Source: Halomarina rubra (lineage in GTDB: Archaea > Halobacteriota > Halobacteria > Halobacteriales > Haloarculaceae). Taken from it: a stretch of DNA of 64,000 bases. Numbering within the stretch: position 1 is the stretch's first letter; each line of letters opens with the position of its first letter. Shown one piece after another: positions 25,664-34,573 of this stretch. The DNA lies in contig NZ_JALXFV010000003.1 in the NCBI RefSeq assembly GCF_023699475.1, positions 195,873 through 259,872 on the forward strand, read 5' to 3'. Under the pieces are notes generated by a model. The model did not search any database, was not told the DNA's origin, and saw only the letters and a program-made list of their open reading frames with translations. Both the position numbers and the translations under genes were made by a program.

Positions 25664-26011
25664 TCAGGCCGACAGCGTCTCGTCGGTGTGGGTCTCGAGG
25701 AACTCGACCACCGACTCCGCGCCCTGGAACCCGTCGGCCATCCGCGCGACCTCCTCGCCGTCCTCGACCAGCACGAGCGTCGGCACCGACCGCACGTCCC
25801 AGTCCTCGACCAACCGGATGTCGTCGCCGGGGTTGACCATCGCGACGGTGACGTCGGTGGCGCGCTGGACGGTCCCGAGGACGGGTTCCATCGCCTGGCA
25901 CATCGAACAGCCGGCGGTGTAGAACTCGACGAGCACGCGGTCGTGACCGGCGAGCACGTCGTCGAGGTCGTCGCCGTCGGCGGGTCGGAGTGGCTTGGCG
26001 GTGAGAGTCAC
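25664..26011 (-). CDS. thioredoxin family protein
   Basis: A 115-residue thioredoxin-fold protein if translation starts at the GTG at 26011; an upstream TTG would add 10 residues of non-acidic sequence. The redox site is Cys35-Ser-Met-Cys38 in Tyr-Thr-Ala-Gly-Cys-Ser-Met-Cys, followed by Ala-Met-Glu-Pro and later the cis-proline segment Ser-Val-Pro-Thr-Leu-Val-Leu. It probably exchanges disulfides in the cytosol. The CSMC centre differs from the usual CGPC, which would shift its redox potential. Confidence 0.88.
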   Translation of the reverse strand: MTLTAKPLRPADGDDLDDVLAGHDRVLVEFYTAGCSMCQAMEPVLGTVQRATDVTVAMVNPGDDIRLVEDWDVRSVPTLVLVEDGEEVARMADGFQGAESVVEFLETHTDETLSA

Positions 26012-26130
26012 ACTGGTCGAGAGGAACTGGAGGGGTTTCAACCGACCGGGCGTGTGCGCGCCGCGAGCAGTGACGCGGCGCGTCGGCCCGACCTCGTGAC
26101 ACTTACCACGAGGGCCGATGAGAGAGCGCC

Positions 26131-27312
26131 ATGGACGGCGACGCGGCCACCGACGACGCCACCGACATCGACCCCGCGACGGCGCTCGACGACGTCGACG
26201 TGGCGCTCGCCCACTGGGGGATGGCCGCTCGCGGCGGGGCCGAGACCGTCGTCGCCGCGATGGCCGACGCCCTCGACCTCGACCGGGTGTTCACCGTCGG
26301 CGAACCCGCCCCCGAGGTCCGGACGACGTACCCCGACGTCGAGTTCTACGACGTGCTCGCCGACGCCGCGTTCGAACCCGCCCGCCGCCTCCAGGCGCGC
26401 GCCGACCGTGTCTTCGAGTACGCGCTGTGGGAGGACGTCGACTGGACCGACTACGGCAGCCCCGACGTCCTGCTCACCTCCGGGGCGACGACGCGGGCGG
26501 TCATCACGCCCGACGAGACCCTCCACGTCAACTACTGCCACACGACGCCGCGCTGGCTCTACGACCGCTACCACGCCCGTATCGAGGAGTTACGCTGGCC
26601 GACGGAACTGGCTGCCCGCGTGGCGCTGCGCTACCTCCGGACCCGCGACGCCGCCGTCGACGACCGTGTCGACGACTACCTCGTCAACAGCCCCGTCATC
26701 GCCCGTCGGCTCTGGAAGTTCTACGACCGCGAGTCGACGGTGCTCTACCCGCCGGTCGACGTCGGCGCGTTCGAACCACGCGACTCGACCGAGGGCGACT
26801 TCTACCTCCACGCGGGCCGACTCGACCGCGAGAAAGGCGTCCGCGCGGTCGTCGAGGCGTTCGCCGACGGCGACCGCTCGCTCGTTCTCATCGGTCCGGA
26901 GGGCGACGACACCGAGCGCGTGCTGGCGGCCGTCGAACGCCACCCGAACGTCGAGTACCGCGGGTTCGTCTCGCTCGACGAGAAACGCGACCTGTACGAA
27001 CGCGCTCGGGCCGTGGTGTTCAACGGCGTCGCCGAGGACTTCGGCATCGTCCCCGTCGAGGCCGTCGCCGCCGGCACCGCCTGTCTCGCCCGCGAGGAGG
27101 GGTTCCCGGCGCTGTTCGTCGACGACCGAACGGGACTGTTCCACGACGGGTCGGTCGCGGGCATCCGCGACGCGCTCGACCGGTTCGAGGCCGACCCGTT
27201 CGCCGCCGAGTACGAGCGTGCCGAGCGGTTCGCACGCGAGCGCTTCGCCGACGAGCTGCGCGTCCACCTCGCCGAGCGCTACCGGGCGTTCGAACGTCGG
27301 TTCCGAGTCTGA
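26131..27312 (+). CDS. GT4-family glycosyltransferase
   Basis: A 393-residue glycosyltransferase starting MDGDAATDDATDIDPATALD. The N-terminal Rossmann domain (about 22-200) has the acceptor loop Trp-Gly-Met-Ala-Ala-Arg-Gly-Gly-Ala-Glu. The C-terminal domain (about 205-393) starts at Tyr-Leu-His-Ala-Gly-Arg-Leu-Asp-Arg-Glu-Lys-Gly and contains Glu-Asp-Phe-Gly-Ile-Val-Pro-Val-Glu, the E-x7-E donor motif of GT-B enzymes. It transfers a sugar from a nucleotide donor, probably on a lipid-linked glycan at the cytosolic membrane face, given the cluster that follows. Confidence 0.88.
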   Translation: MDGDAATDDATDIDPATALDDVDVALAHWGMAARGGAETVVAAMADALDLDRVFTVGEPAPEVRTTYPDVEFYDVLADAAFEPARRLQARADRVFEYALWEDVDWTDYGSPDVLLTSGATTRAVITPDETLHVNYCHTTPRWLYDRYHARIEELRWPTELAARVALRYLRTRDAAVDDRVDDYLVNSPVIARRLWKFYDRESTVLYPPVDVGAFEPRDSTEGDFYLHAGRLDREKGVRAVVEAFADGDRSLVLIGPEGDDTERVLAAVERHPNVEYRGFVSLDEKRDLYERARAVVFNGVAEDFGIVPVEAVAAGTACLAREEGFPALFVDDRTGLFHDGSVAGIRDALDRFEADPFAAEYERAERFARERFADELRVHLAERYRAFERRFRV

Positions 27313-27366
27313 AGCGGTGGCTTCGGCGAGGAGCAGGGTCGTGATGGCGAGTGCGAACCGACCGCG

Positions 27367-28326
27367 TCAGCGGTAGCCGAGCGCCTGGAGGCGGCTCTCG
27401 ACTTCTTCGGAGGCGGCCTCCTCGACCGCCGTGACGCCGTCGTCGGTCACCTCGCGGCGGTCGCCGTCGAGCACGGCCCACGGCACGTCGACCAGCCCCG
27501 CCGACCGGAGCCCGCGAGGGTGGCCGTACCCACGGACCGGCAGGGGCCACATCCGCTCGCCCATGAGGTTGCCGTGGTCGCTCGTGAGCACGGTCGTGCC
27601 GCCGACGTCGGCCGCGAGGTCGAACGCCTCGTCGAGGACGTACCGGAGGTTGTCGGCGTACGCCGACAGCACCTGCTCGTGGTCGACTAACCCCATGTCG
27701 AGTGCCTGCCACGGGTCGTGAGGCCGCTCGTTCGCGTACGCGCCGTCGAGAATCTCGTCGGGCGACCAGCTCGCGTACCGGAGGTCGGGGTGGCCGACGA
27801 ACGGGTAGTGTGGCTGCATGAAGTGAACGACCAGCCGTTTGTCGGGGTGGCGTTCGTGGGCGTCGCGGGCGGCCGCCGCCACGTCCTCGGCGAGGACGGT
27901 CGCCTCCTCCTCGTCGAACCCCTCGCGCCAGACCTCGACGAGTTCGTGGAACGAGTCGCCCGCGACGGTCGAGGTGTAGGGGTTCGCCGAGACGTAGACG
28001 GTGTCGCCGAACTCGCGACCCGCGAACTGCGTCTCGGTCCACTCGGCGGTCATGCTCGCGGGGCTGCGTTCGGTGCGGTAGGCGTCGAACCGGTCGAGGT
28101 CGGTGACGGTGGCGAACAGGTCCGCCCGGCAGGCGTCGAGGACGAACAGCGAGTCCCAGTCCTCGTCCATCACCCGGACGCCCCGGTCGCCGTACAGTCG
28201 GCGGTGGGTCGGGACGGCGACGCGCTGGACGAGGCGCTGTTTCCACCAGAGCCGGTCGGCGGCGTGTTCCCGGAGTTCGTCGACGACGTAGCGAAGGGTG
28301 TCGAACGGAGCCACGACTACCGACAC
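27367..28326 (-). CDS. sulfatase/alkaline-phosphatase-superfamily protein
   Basis: A 319-residue protein of the alkaline phosphatase fold. The first metal site is visible as Leu-Phe-Val-Leu-Asp-Ala-Cys-Arg-Ala-Asp (near 60) and the second as Leu-Thr-Ser-Asp-His-Gly-Asn-Leu-Met-Gly-Glu (near 240). The chain lacks the formylglycine motif CxPxR. The C-terminus Leu-Gln-Ala-Leu-Gly-Tyr-Arg is a typical ending of haloarchaeal members of this family. No signal peptide is seen, so it may act on a cytosolic lipid-linked sugar. Its stop lies 54 nt from the preceding convergent gene. Confidence 0.8.
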   Translation of the reverse strand: MSVVVAPFDTLRYVVDELREHAADRLWWKQRLVQRVAVPTHRRLYGDRGVRVMDEDWDSLFVLDACRADLFATVTDLDRFDAYRTERSPASMTAEWTETQFAGREFGDTVYVSANPYTSTVAGDSFHELVEVWREGFDEEEATVLAEDVAAAARDAHERHPDKRLVVHFMQPHYPFVGHPDLRYASWSPDEILDGAYANERPHDPWQALDMGLVDHEQVLSAYADNLRYVLDEAFDLAADVGGTTVLTSDHGNLMGERMWPLPVRGYGHPRGLRSAGLVDVPWAVLDGDRREVTDDGVTAVEEAASEEVESRLQALGYR

Positions 28327-28381
28327 ACTCCACCGGAGCGCGGCATAAACGTTGATACGTCGGCCGGGGCAGGTTCAGACA

Positions 28382-29323
28382 GTGACGCCCGACGTCGACC
28401 TGCCGGCATCGCTGCGCGGGGACGGGACGCTCGTCTCGGTCGTCGTGCCGACGTACGAGGACGCCCGGTTCCTCCCCGCAGCCCTGGAGAGCATCGCCGC
28501 CCAGACCCACGGCAACGTCGAGATCGTCGTCGTCGACAGCTCCGGCGTCGACTGGCTGCGCGACCTCGCCGCCGACGTCGAGGGCCTGACGTACGTCTAC
28601 CAGGAGCCGAGCGGCCTGTCGGCGGCACGGAACGCCGGCATCGACGCCGCGAGCGGCGACGTCGTCGGGTTCCTCGACGCGGACGACCGCTGGGTTCCCG
28701 AGAAACTGGAGAAACAACTCGCGGCACTGGACGCCGGCGCGGACGTCGTCTACGGCGACGTCTACCTCCTCGAGGACGGTACGACACGCTACCAGTCGTC
28801 GCTCCCCGTCTCCGACCCCGAGCGCCACCACCTCGACTTCCTGTTCGAGGGCGGCGTGCCGATGCCGACCGTCGTCGCGCGCCGCGCGTGTTTCGACGAC
28901 GAACGGTTCGACGAGTCGCTCCCCGCCGTCGAGGACCGCCACATGTGGGCGCGACTGTTCGCCCGCTATCGACCCGCGCGCATCGCCGAACCGCTGGCGT
29001 ACTACGCCGTCCGCGAGGCGTCGATGAGTTCGGACGCCGACGTGATGTACGACGCCGAGCTGACGGTGCTCGCCGACCTCGCCGAACGGTACCCCGAGGT
29101 GGCCGAGGCGTACCCCGCCCTCGAACGGAAGGCCGCGTACAAACACGGCAAACGACTGCTTCGGGGCGGCGACGGGCGAGCCGCCCGCGAACCGCTCCGC
29201 CGCGCCGTCGCGGAGGGGATGACCGACCCGCGTGCGCTGGCCGCGCTCGCCGTCGCGTACGCCCCCGCTGGACACGCACGGCTGCTCGGACTGCTCGAAC
29301 GGGCGCAGGAACGACTGCGGTGA
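28382..29323 (+). CDS. GT2-family glycosyltransferase
   Basis: A 313-residue GT-A enzyme. A GTG at 28382 is chosen; a TTG 10 codons upstream is less likely. The catalytic domain opens Val-Ser-Val-Val-Val-Pro-Thr-Tyr-Glu-Asp, with Ala-Arg-Asn-Ala-Gly-Ile-Asp near 83-89 and the DxD-like Phe-Leu-Asp-Ala-Asp-Asp-Arg-Trp (about 97-104) that binds the nucleotide-sugar metal. The remainder is helical. It probably adds a sugar to a lipid-linked oligosaccharide. It is divergent from the sulfatase gene, with only 55 nt between the start codons. Confidence 0.9.
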   Translation: MTPDVDLPASLRGDGTLVSVVVPTYEDARFLPAALESIAAQTHGNVEIVVVDSSGVDWLRDLAADVEGLTYVYQEPSGLSAARNAGIDAASGDVVGFLDADDRWVPEKLEKQLAALDAGADVVYGDVYLLEDGTTRYQSSLPVSDPERHHLDFLFEGGVPMPTVVARRACFDDERFDESLPAVEDRHMWARLFARYRPARIAEPLAYYAVREASMSSDADVMYDAELTVLADLAERYPEVAEAYPALERKAAYKHGKRLLRGGDGRAAREPLRRAVAEGMTDPRALAALAVAYAPAGHARLLGLLERAQERLR

Positions 29324-29357
29324 GGAGCGCCGGTGACGCGACGGCGCGCCGCCGGAC

Positions 29358-30614
29358 TCAGAGGTAGCCCAGGTCGTGGAGGCGTTCGTCGATGTCGAGA
29401 CGTTCGGAGTCGACGGCGTCGAGACGGGGGAACTGTCGGCGCATCGCCCGTCGCCGGTCGGCGGCCGCCTCCCCGAGCGGTCGCCGTTCGTCGCGGTCGC
29501 GGTCGAGGTCGTAGAGGTCCGGCGACCAGTCCCGAGCGGGGTACTCGACGTACTTCTCCTCGCAGGTTCGGACCGCACGCTGCCAGTTCTCGTGCCCCCG
29601 GAGCGCCGCCCCGCAGGCCCGGATGTACGCCGTCCGGTCGTCGAACCCACCCAGCAGCGACGCGCCGTCGACGGTCGACTCGTCGAGGGGGACGCCGAGC
29701 AGGTCACAGAGCGTCGGCGCGACGTCCACCTGGCGACAGACCCCCGACTCGGTACCCGCGTCGACGCCCGGTCCCGACAGCACGAACGGGACGTTCGCGG
29801 TGGTGTCGTAGACGGTCTCGCCGTGGCCCGCTTCGAGGAAGTGGTCGGGGACGCCCGCCGGGACGAGGCGGTCGACGACGCGGTTGACCGCCCGTTCGAC
29901 GCGGCGGGTGTCGACCCCGCGCTCGTAGCGGAGTTTGTCCCGGAGGGTCTTCGCGGCCTCGTGGGCCGGGTGGCCACGCCAGGTGACGCTCTCGCCGTGG
30001 TCGCCGTGGAGGGCGACGACCGTGTCGTCGGGGAGGCGCTCGACGAGAGCTTCGAGGCGGGCGTCGAGCGCCGACAGCGCACGTTCGTACGGCCAGCGAC
30101 CGTACCGGCGCTCGTCGTACCCCTCGGGGACCGAGATGGGTTCGTGGAGCTCCCAGAGGTGGAGGTAACAGAAGAACGGGTCGTCGAGTTCGTCGAGACG
30201 CTCGCCGGCGGTGCGCTCCCACGGGCCGAACAGGGACGCCTCCTTCTCGCGGTAGTGGTACGCGTCGAACCCGCGGTCGAGGTCGGTCTCCTCGACCAGC
30301 GGGCCGGTCACCATCGCACAGGTGTCGTAGCCCGCCGCGGAGAGGCGCTCGGCGAGCGTCGTCGTCTCGGCGTTCAGTCGCGCCTCGCGCAGCGACGTGA
30401 CGCCGTTGTGTTCGGAGTACTGGCCCGTCATCAGCCCCGCGACGCATGGCGTCGTCGTCGTCGCGGTGGCGAACAGGTCGGTGTAGACGCGACCGTCGGC
30501 ACGCAGCGAGTCGAGAAACGGCGTCTCGCCCCAGCCGTCGACGACGGCGTCGTTCCGGAGACAGTCGACACAGACGAACAGCAGGTTCGGGGGGGAGGAC
30601 TGCGAGTCGGTCAT
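29358..30614 (-). CDS. sulfatase-fold protein lacking the formylglycine Cys
   Basis: A 418-residue protein starting MTDSQSSPPNLLFVCVDCLR. The metal site Asp-Cys-Leu-Arg-Asn-Asp, the later Leu-His-Gly-Asp-His-Gly-Glu-Ser and the closing Leu-His-Asp-Leu-Gly-Tyr-Leu mark the sulfatase superfamily. At the place of the catalytic CxPxR stands Thr-Thr-Pro-Cys-Val followed by Ala-Gly-Leu-Met-Thr-Gly-Gln-Tyr-Ser-Glu-His-Asn-Gly. The nucleophile position is therefore Thr, as in phosphoglycerol or phosphoethanolamine transferases, and Arg is missing. Its substrate may be a phosphate or phospholipid rather than sulfate ester. Confidence 0.85.
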   Translation of the reverse strand: MTDSQSSPPNLLFVCVDCLRNDAVVDGWGETPFLDSLRADGRVYTDLFATATTTTPCVAGLMTGQYSEHNGVTSLREARLNAETTTLAERLSAAGYDTCAMVTGPLVEETDLDRGFDAYHYREKEASLFGPWERTAGERLDELDDPFFCYLHLWELHEPISVPEGYDERRYGRWPYERALSALDARLEALVERLPDDTVVALHGDHGESVTWRGHPAHEAAKTLRDKLRYERGVDTRRVERAVNRVVDRLVPAGVPDHFLEAGHGETVYDTTANVPFVLSGPGVDAGTESGVCRQVDVAPTLCDLLGVPLDESTVDGASLLGGFDDRTAYIRACGAALRGHENWQRAVRTCEEKYVEYPARDWSPDLYDLDRDRDERRPLGEAAADRRRAMRRQFPRLDAVDSERLDIDERLHDLGYL

Positions 30615-30758
30615 CGGGGGAGTTCGGTCACCACTTGGTGACGCTGGCCAATAGTGTGACGGTCCGGAATCGGAGACGGTCGGTCGCGAGGGCGTCACCG
30701 CCGGTGGGTCGGACGCACGGTCGGCGAGACGACGAGTCGGCCACCGTGCCGGGAGCCG

Positions 30759-32186
30759 TCAGCGTGCGGTCGGGAGATTGCGCTGGACCGTCGCCCGGAA
30801 CCGCTGTGAGAGCCCCGACAGCACGAGGAAGTAGACGCTCGCGCCGACACCGATGAGGACGAACGTCAGCACGGTGTTCGTCGGGTCGAGCGCGATGGCC
30901 TCCCGTGCGGCGTAGACGACGACGGCCATCGCCACCGCAGCGCCCACCTGGTTTGCGAGTTCACGGCGGGGGACCGGGAGGGCGACGTACCGCCGGAGGA
31001 AGACGTAGCCGAGCACCAGCCCGACGACGGCGGAGGTCGTGGTGGCGACGGCGGCTCCCAGCCAGCCGAACGCGGCGACGAGGACGACGTTCAACACGAG
31101 GTTCGTCCCGACGAACGCGACGTTGACCCGGAAGGCGACGTCGGGGTGGTCGAGCGCCGCCAGCACGGAGGTGAACTGTGACTCGTAGACGTACACCAGT
31201 CGCGCGAACACGAGCACGACGAGCACCAGCCACCCCTTCGTGAACTCCGCGCCGTAGACGCCGAGGACGGCGTCGCCGAGGACGACACAGCCCGCGAGGC
31301 CGGGGATGACGAACAGTCCGGAGTACGCGAGGCTGTCCTCGACCAGACCGCTGATGGCCTCCGGGTCGTCCTCGTTGTCGAGCTTGCTGATGGCCGGGAA
31401 CAGCGTCGTCGCGATGGACGCGCCGAACACCGCGAGGATGGAAGCGAGGTTCCACGCGATCTCGTAGACGCCGATGAGTCCCGAGGAGACCGCGAACGCG
31501 CCGAGGACGAGCGTGTCCATCGAGGCGAACGTCCGGGACTCGATGCCGCTGAACCACGAGTAGCGGGCGTAGTCGACCACGTCCACGACCTGCTCGCGGG
31601 TCGGCAGGCGCGGGCGCAACGACAGGAGCGCGAGACCGACGACGGACGTGACCAGCTCCGCGACGGCGTAGCCCGTCAGCAGCCACCACACCGTGCCGAA
31701 CCCGGCGACGACGACCGCGACCTGCAGCCCGCTGCGGAGCGTCCGGTCGAGCGGGCGTAACAGCGAGGCGACGTGGACGCGGTGGTCGCCCTCCAGCGCC
31801 GCCATCACCTGCCAGAGCAGGAGACCGGTGAACAGCAACGCGACCAGCGGGAGGGCCGCGCCGTCGACCCGGACGAACGCGTCGACCTGCTCGCGGAAGG
31901 CGAGCACGCCGGTCGCGACGACGACGAACGCGAGCAGTTGCAGGCCGAACCCCGCTCCGAGGAACTGCCGGCGACGCTCGCCCTCGCTGATGCGCTTGCG
32001 GACCGCCATCTGGATGCCCTGGCCGCTGAGCACCTTCAGCCACACCAGCACCGCGACGACGAGGAAGTAGTTCCCGAGCAGTTCGCTGCCGAGTTCCCGG
32101 GCGAGGTACACCGTCACCACGAACCCGAGCAGCGACGTGAGGACCTGCGAGACGAAGTGGACGACCGAGGTCTGGCCTATCCGCAT
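30759..32186 (-). CDS. oligosaccharide flippase (Wzx/AglR-like)
   Basis: A 475-residue polytopic protein with 12-14 hydrophobic helices and short polar loops. It opens MRIGQTSVVHFVSQVLTSLL, a conserved start of archaeal polysaccharide flippases, followed by Tyr-Leu-Ala-Arg-Glu-Leu-Gly-Ser-Glu-Leu-Leu-Gly-Asn-Tyr-Phe. The second half shows the same Tyr-Phe-Leu pattern and ends with the basic tail Gln-Arg-Asn-Leu. It is expected to move a lipid-linked glycan across the cell membrane for surface glycosylation. Sulfatase and glycosyltransferase genes flank it on both sides. Confidence 0.88.
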   Translation of the reverse strand: MRIGQTSVVHFVSQVLTSLLGFVVTVYLARELGSELLGNYFLVVAVLVWLKVLSGQGIQMAVRKRISEGERRRQFLGAGFGLQLLAFVVVATGVLAFREQVDAFVRVDGAALPLVALLFTGLLLWQVMAALEGDHRVHVASLLRPLDRTLRSGLQVAVVVAGFGTVWWLLTGYAVAELVTSVVGLALLSLRPRLPTREQVVDVVDYARYSWFSGIESRTFASMDTLVLGAFAVSSGLIGVYEIAWNLASILAVFGASIATTLFPAISKLDNEDDPEAISGLVEDSLAYSGLFVIPGLAGCVVLGDAVLGVYGAEFTKGWLVLVVLVFARLVYVYESQFTSVLAALDHPDVAFRVNVAFVGTNLVLNVVLVAAFGWLGAAVATTTSAVVGLVLGYVFLRRYVALPVPRRELANQVGAAVAMAVVVYAAREAIALDPTNTVLTFVLIGVGASVYFLVLSGLSQRFRATVQRNLPTAR

Positions 32187-32229
32187 CGTCGGACCCGTCG
32201 CGCGGGAGCGGTCGGTCGGTCGAGCATCC

Positions 32230-33582
32230 CTACTCCGCGTACCCGAGGTCCCGGAGACGGGACTTCACGTCCTCGGTCATCTCGACCTCGTCGAGGTCCT
32301 CGGCGGTCGCGGCGACGGTGTCGCGGTGGTCGTCGAGGACCGCCTCGATGCGCTCGCGCTCGTCGGAAAACTCGCCCGAGACGTCCGTGCGTTCCTCGGG
32401 GTCCGCCTCGAGGTCGTACAGCGCGGTCTCGCCCGCGAGGTCGACGAACTTCCAGCGGTCGTCGCGGTAGGCGTAGCGGAACTCGGTGCGCTCGCCGTCC
32501 GCCCAGTCCCCGACGACGTGCTCGCGGGGCCACTCGTCGTCCTCGACGAGCGCGCGGAGACTGTGGCCGTAGAACGCCTCGGACTGCTCCTGGCCGGCGT
32601 AGTCGACGAGCGTCGGCGTCACGTCGAGCATCCCGACGATGTCCTCGTGGGTCGCGCCCGCGTCGTCGCCGACGTCGACCACCAGCGGGACGTGGGTGAC
32701 CTCGTCGTGGAACGTCTGACTGTGGCTGAACCCGCCGTGTTCGCGGAACTCCTCGCCGTGGTCGGACGTGAAACAGACGACGGGGTCGTCCCACGCCGCC
32801 CGGACGCGCTCGACGAGGCGACCGACCTCGGCGTCGGTGTAGCGTATCTCGGCGTCGTAGAGGTCGATGATGGTGTCGAGTTCCTCGTCGGTGACCTCGC
32901 CGGGGTCTTCGATCATCTTCCGGCGGAGTTTGATGGACTCGCGCTCGCCGACCGGGTCGTCGCGGAACGGGCGCTGGTGTTCGGCCGGCGGGACGTACGG
33001 GTGGTGGACGTCCATGTAGTGGACCCAGAGGAACCGGGGGCCGTCGCGCTGGCGCTCGGCCCACTCGATACCCATGTCGGTCATCTCGTCGGCCCGGACG
33101 TACGCCGACCCGACGTTGACGCCCGCCTCCTTCTCGGCGGTCTCGACCGCTCGCGAGAGGAACTGGAACAGCCGACCGTCCTCGTCGAGTCGCTCCTTGA
33201 CCTCCTGTTTGAGCCGTGCGAGTCCGGAGGGGTCGGTCTTCGAGTCGAAGAACTCGTCGAAGCCACGCCCGTAGCCGAACTCCTCGGAGAGGTAGAGGTT
33301 CGAGTGGAACCCGGCCGTCGAGAACTCGGGTTTCAACGCCTCGGAGACGAGCGTCCGGCGCTCGGAGATGCGCTCGTAGCCCCCGTACATCAGAGCCGTC
33401 GAGGAGGTGAGGATGGAGGGGAACGACGGACGGGTCGCGCAGGCGTGGGAGAACGCGTTCTCGAACGTGTGGCCCTCGCCCGCGAGGTCGTCGACGTTCG
33501 GCGTCGTCGGACGGTCGTACCCGTAGCAGCCGACGTGGTCGGCGCGCAGCGAGTCGACCGTGATGAACAGCACGTCTCTCAT
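32230..33582 (-). CDS. sulfatase-fold protein lacking the formylglycine Cys
   Basis: A 450-residue protein starting MRDVLFITVDSLRADHVGCY, the standard opening of the sulfatase superfamily (metal-binding Asp10 and Asp15). The nucleophile region reads Ala-Cys-Ala-Thr-Arg-Pro-Ser-Phe-Pro-Ser-Ile-Leu-Thr-Ser: the CxPxR Cys is Thr and the Arg is Phe. Later metal ligands are in Thr-Ser-Asp-His-Gly-Glu-Glu-Phe, and the C-terminus is Arg-Leu-Arg-Asp-Leu-Gly-Tyr-Ala-Glu. The start lies 4 nt after the GT4 stop, so it is in one operon with the genes at 33587-35650. Confidence 0.88.
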   Translation of the reverse strand: MRDVLFITVDSLRADHVGCYGYDRPTTPNVDDLAGEGHTFENAFSHACATRPSFPSILTSSTALMYGGYERISERRTLVSEALKPEFSTAGFHSNLYLSEEFGYGRGFDEFFDSKTDPSGLARLKQEVKERLDEDGRLFQFLSRAVETAEKEAGVNVGSAYVRADEMTDMGIEWAERQRDGPRFLWVHYMDVHHPYVPPAEHQRPFRDDPVGERESIKLRRKMIEDPGEVTDEELDTIIDLYDAEIRYTDAEVGRLVERVRAAWDDPVVCFTSDHGEEFREHGGFSHSQTFHDEVTHVPLVVDVGDDAGATHEDIVGMLDVTPTLVDYAGQEQSEAFYGHSLRALVEDDEWPREHVVGDWADGERTEFRYAYRDDRWKFVDLAGETALYDLEADPEERTDVSGEFSDERERIEAVLDDHRDTVAATAEDLDEVEMTEDVKSRLRDLGYAE

Positions 33583-33586
33583 CTTC

Positions 33587-34573
33587 TCACCCACTCCTCG
33601 CCACGGCTTCGAGTACCTTTCCGTACGTCGCCGCCACCCGCTCGTAGTCGAACTGCTCGACGAACGCCCGGAACGCCGCGCTGTCGGCTCGTTCGCCCGC
33701 CTCGCGGACGGCACGGGCCACGTCGGGGCCGGTCGGGTCGGCGTACGCGACGTGCTCGCCGAAGCGCTCCTCCGCACGGCCCCGCGCCTGGACGACGCCC
33801 AGACCCGCCGCGCCGTACTCCAGCACCTTGAGCGTGTGCGGGTCGTCGACCAGCGAGACGCCGACGTCCGCGGCGTGGAGGTACCCCGGCACGGCCGCGT
33901 GGTCGACGGTGCCGAGGAAGACGACGTTCTCGTGTTCGCGGGCGGCCCGTTCGACGGTCGATTCGAGGCTGCCCGCGCCGAGGACGACGAACGTCCAGTC
34001 GTCGAGGTGTCGGGCCGCGTCGAGCATCGCCTCGACGTGGTAGATGGGTTCGAGGCCGCCGACGTAGACGAGGACGTTCCCCTCGACGCCCGCCTCGGCC
34101 AGTCGGGACCGAGCGCGCTCGACCACGTCTGCGGGCGGGTCGGCGAACCGCTCGAACGAGACGCCGAGGTCCGTCTTCGTCGCCGCACGTGCGTACCGTC
34201 GAACACGGCGGGCTTCCTCCTCGTAGACGTACAGCACGTGGTCGGCGACACGGAACGCGACGTTCTCGGCGAGGCGGACGCCCGTCGCCAGCCAGCGCGG
34301 GTGGGTCGTCTCGAACTGCCGGATGGGGTCGACGTGGTCGACCACCAGCGGCGTCCCGAGCGCCCTCGTGGTGAGGCCGGCGAGCGCTCCCGAGCGGGTC
34401 GTGCCGACGACGACGTCGTAGCGCGAGCGCTCGCCGAGCGTCTCGCGGAGCGTGGCGGGGGTCGTCCCTCGCAGCGTCACGTCGAAGCCGTCGGCTTCGA
34501 GACAGTCGGCGATGCGTCGTCGCCCGACGCTGATGTGCTCGGGCTTGTCGGGCGTCAGCCAGCAGACGCGCAT
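33587..34573 (-). CDS. GT4-family glycosyltransferase
   Basis: A 328-residue GT-B enzyme starting MRVCWLTPDKPEHISVGRRR. The C-terminal half begins Val-Leu-Val-Tyr-Val-Gly-Gly-Leu-Glu-Pro-Ile-Tyr-His-Val-Glu and includes Pro-Gly-Tyr-Leu-His-Ala-Ala-Asp-Val-Gly-Val-Ser-Leu and Leu-Lys-Val-Leu-Glu-Tyr-Gly-Ala-Ala-Gly, which hold the donor-binding Glu of GT4 enzymes. Its start directly abuts the stop of the WecB-like gene (34574-34576), and the sulfatase follows 4 nt later, giving a tight three-gene operon. The sugar and acceptor are unknown. Confidence 0.88.
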   Translation of the reverse strand: MRVCWLTPDKPEHISVGRRRIADCLEADGFDVTLRGTTPATLRETLGERSRYDVVVGTTRSGALAGLTTRALGTPLVVDHVDPIRQFETTHPRWLATGVRLAENVAFRVADHVLYVYEEEARRVRRYARAATKTDLGVSFERFADPPADVVERARSRLAEAGVEGNVLVYVGGLEPIYHVEAMLDAARHLDDWTFVVLGAGSLESTVERAAREHENVVFLGTVDHAAVPGYLHAADVGVSLVDDPHTLKVLEYGAAGLGVVQARGRAEERFGEHVAYADPTGPDVARAVREAGERADSAAFRAFVEQFDYERVAATYGKVLEAVARSG

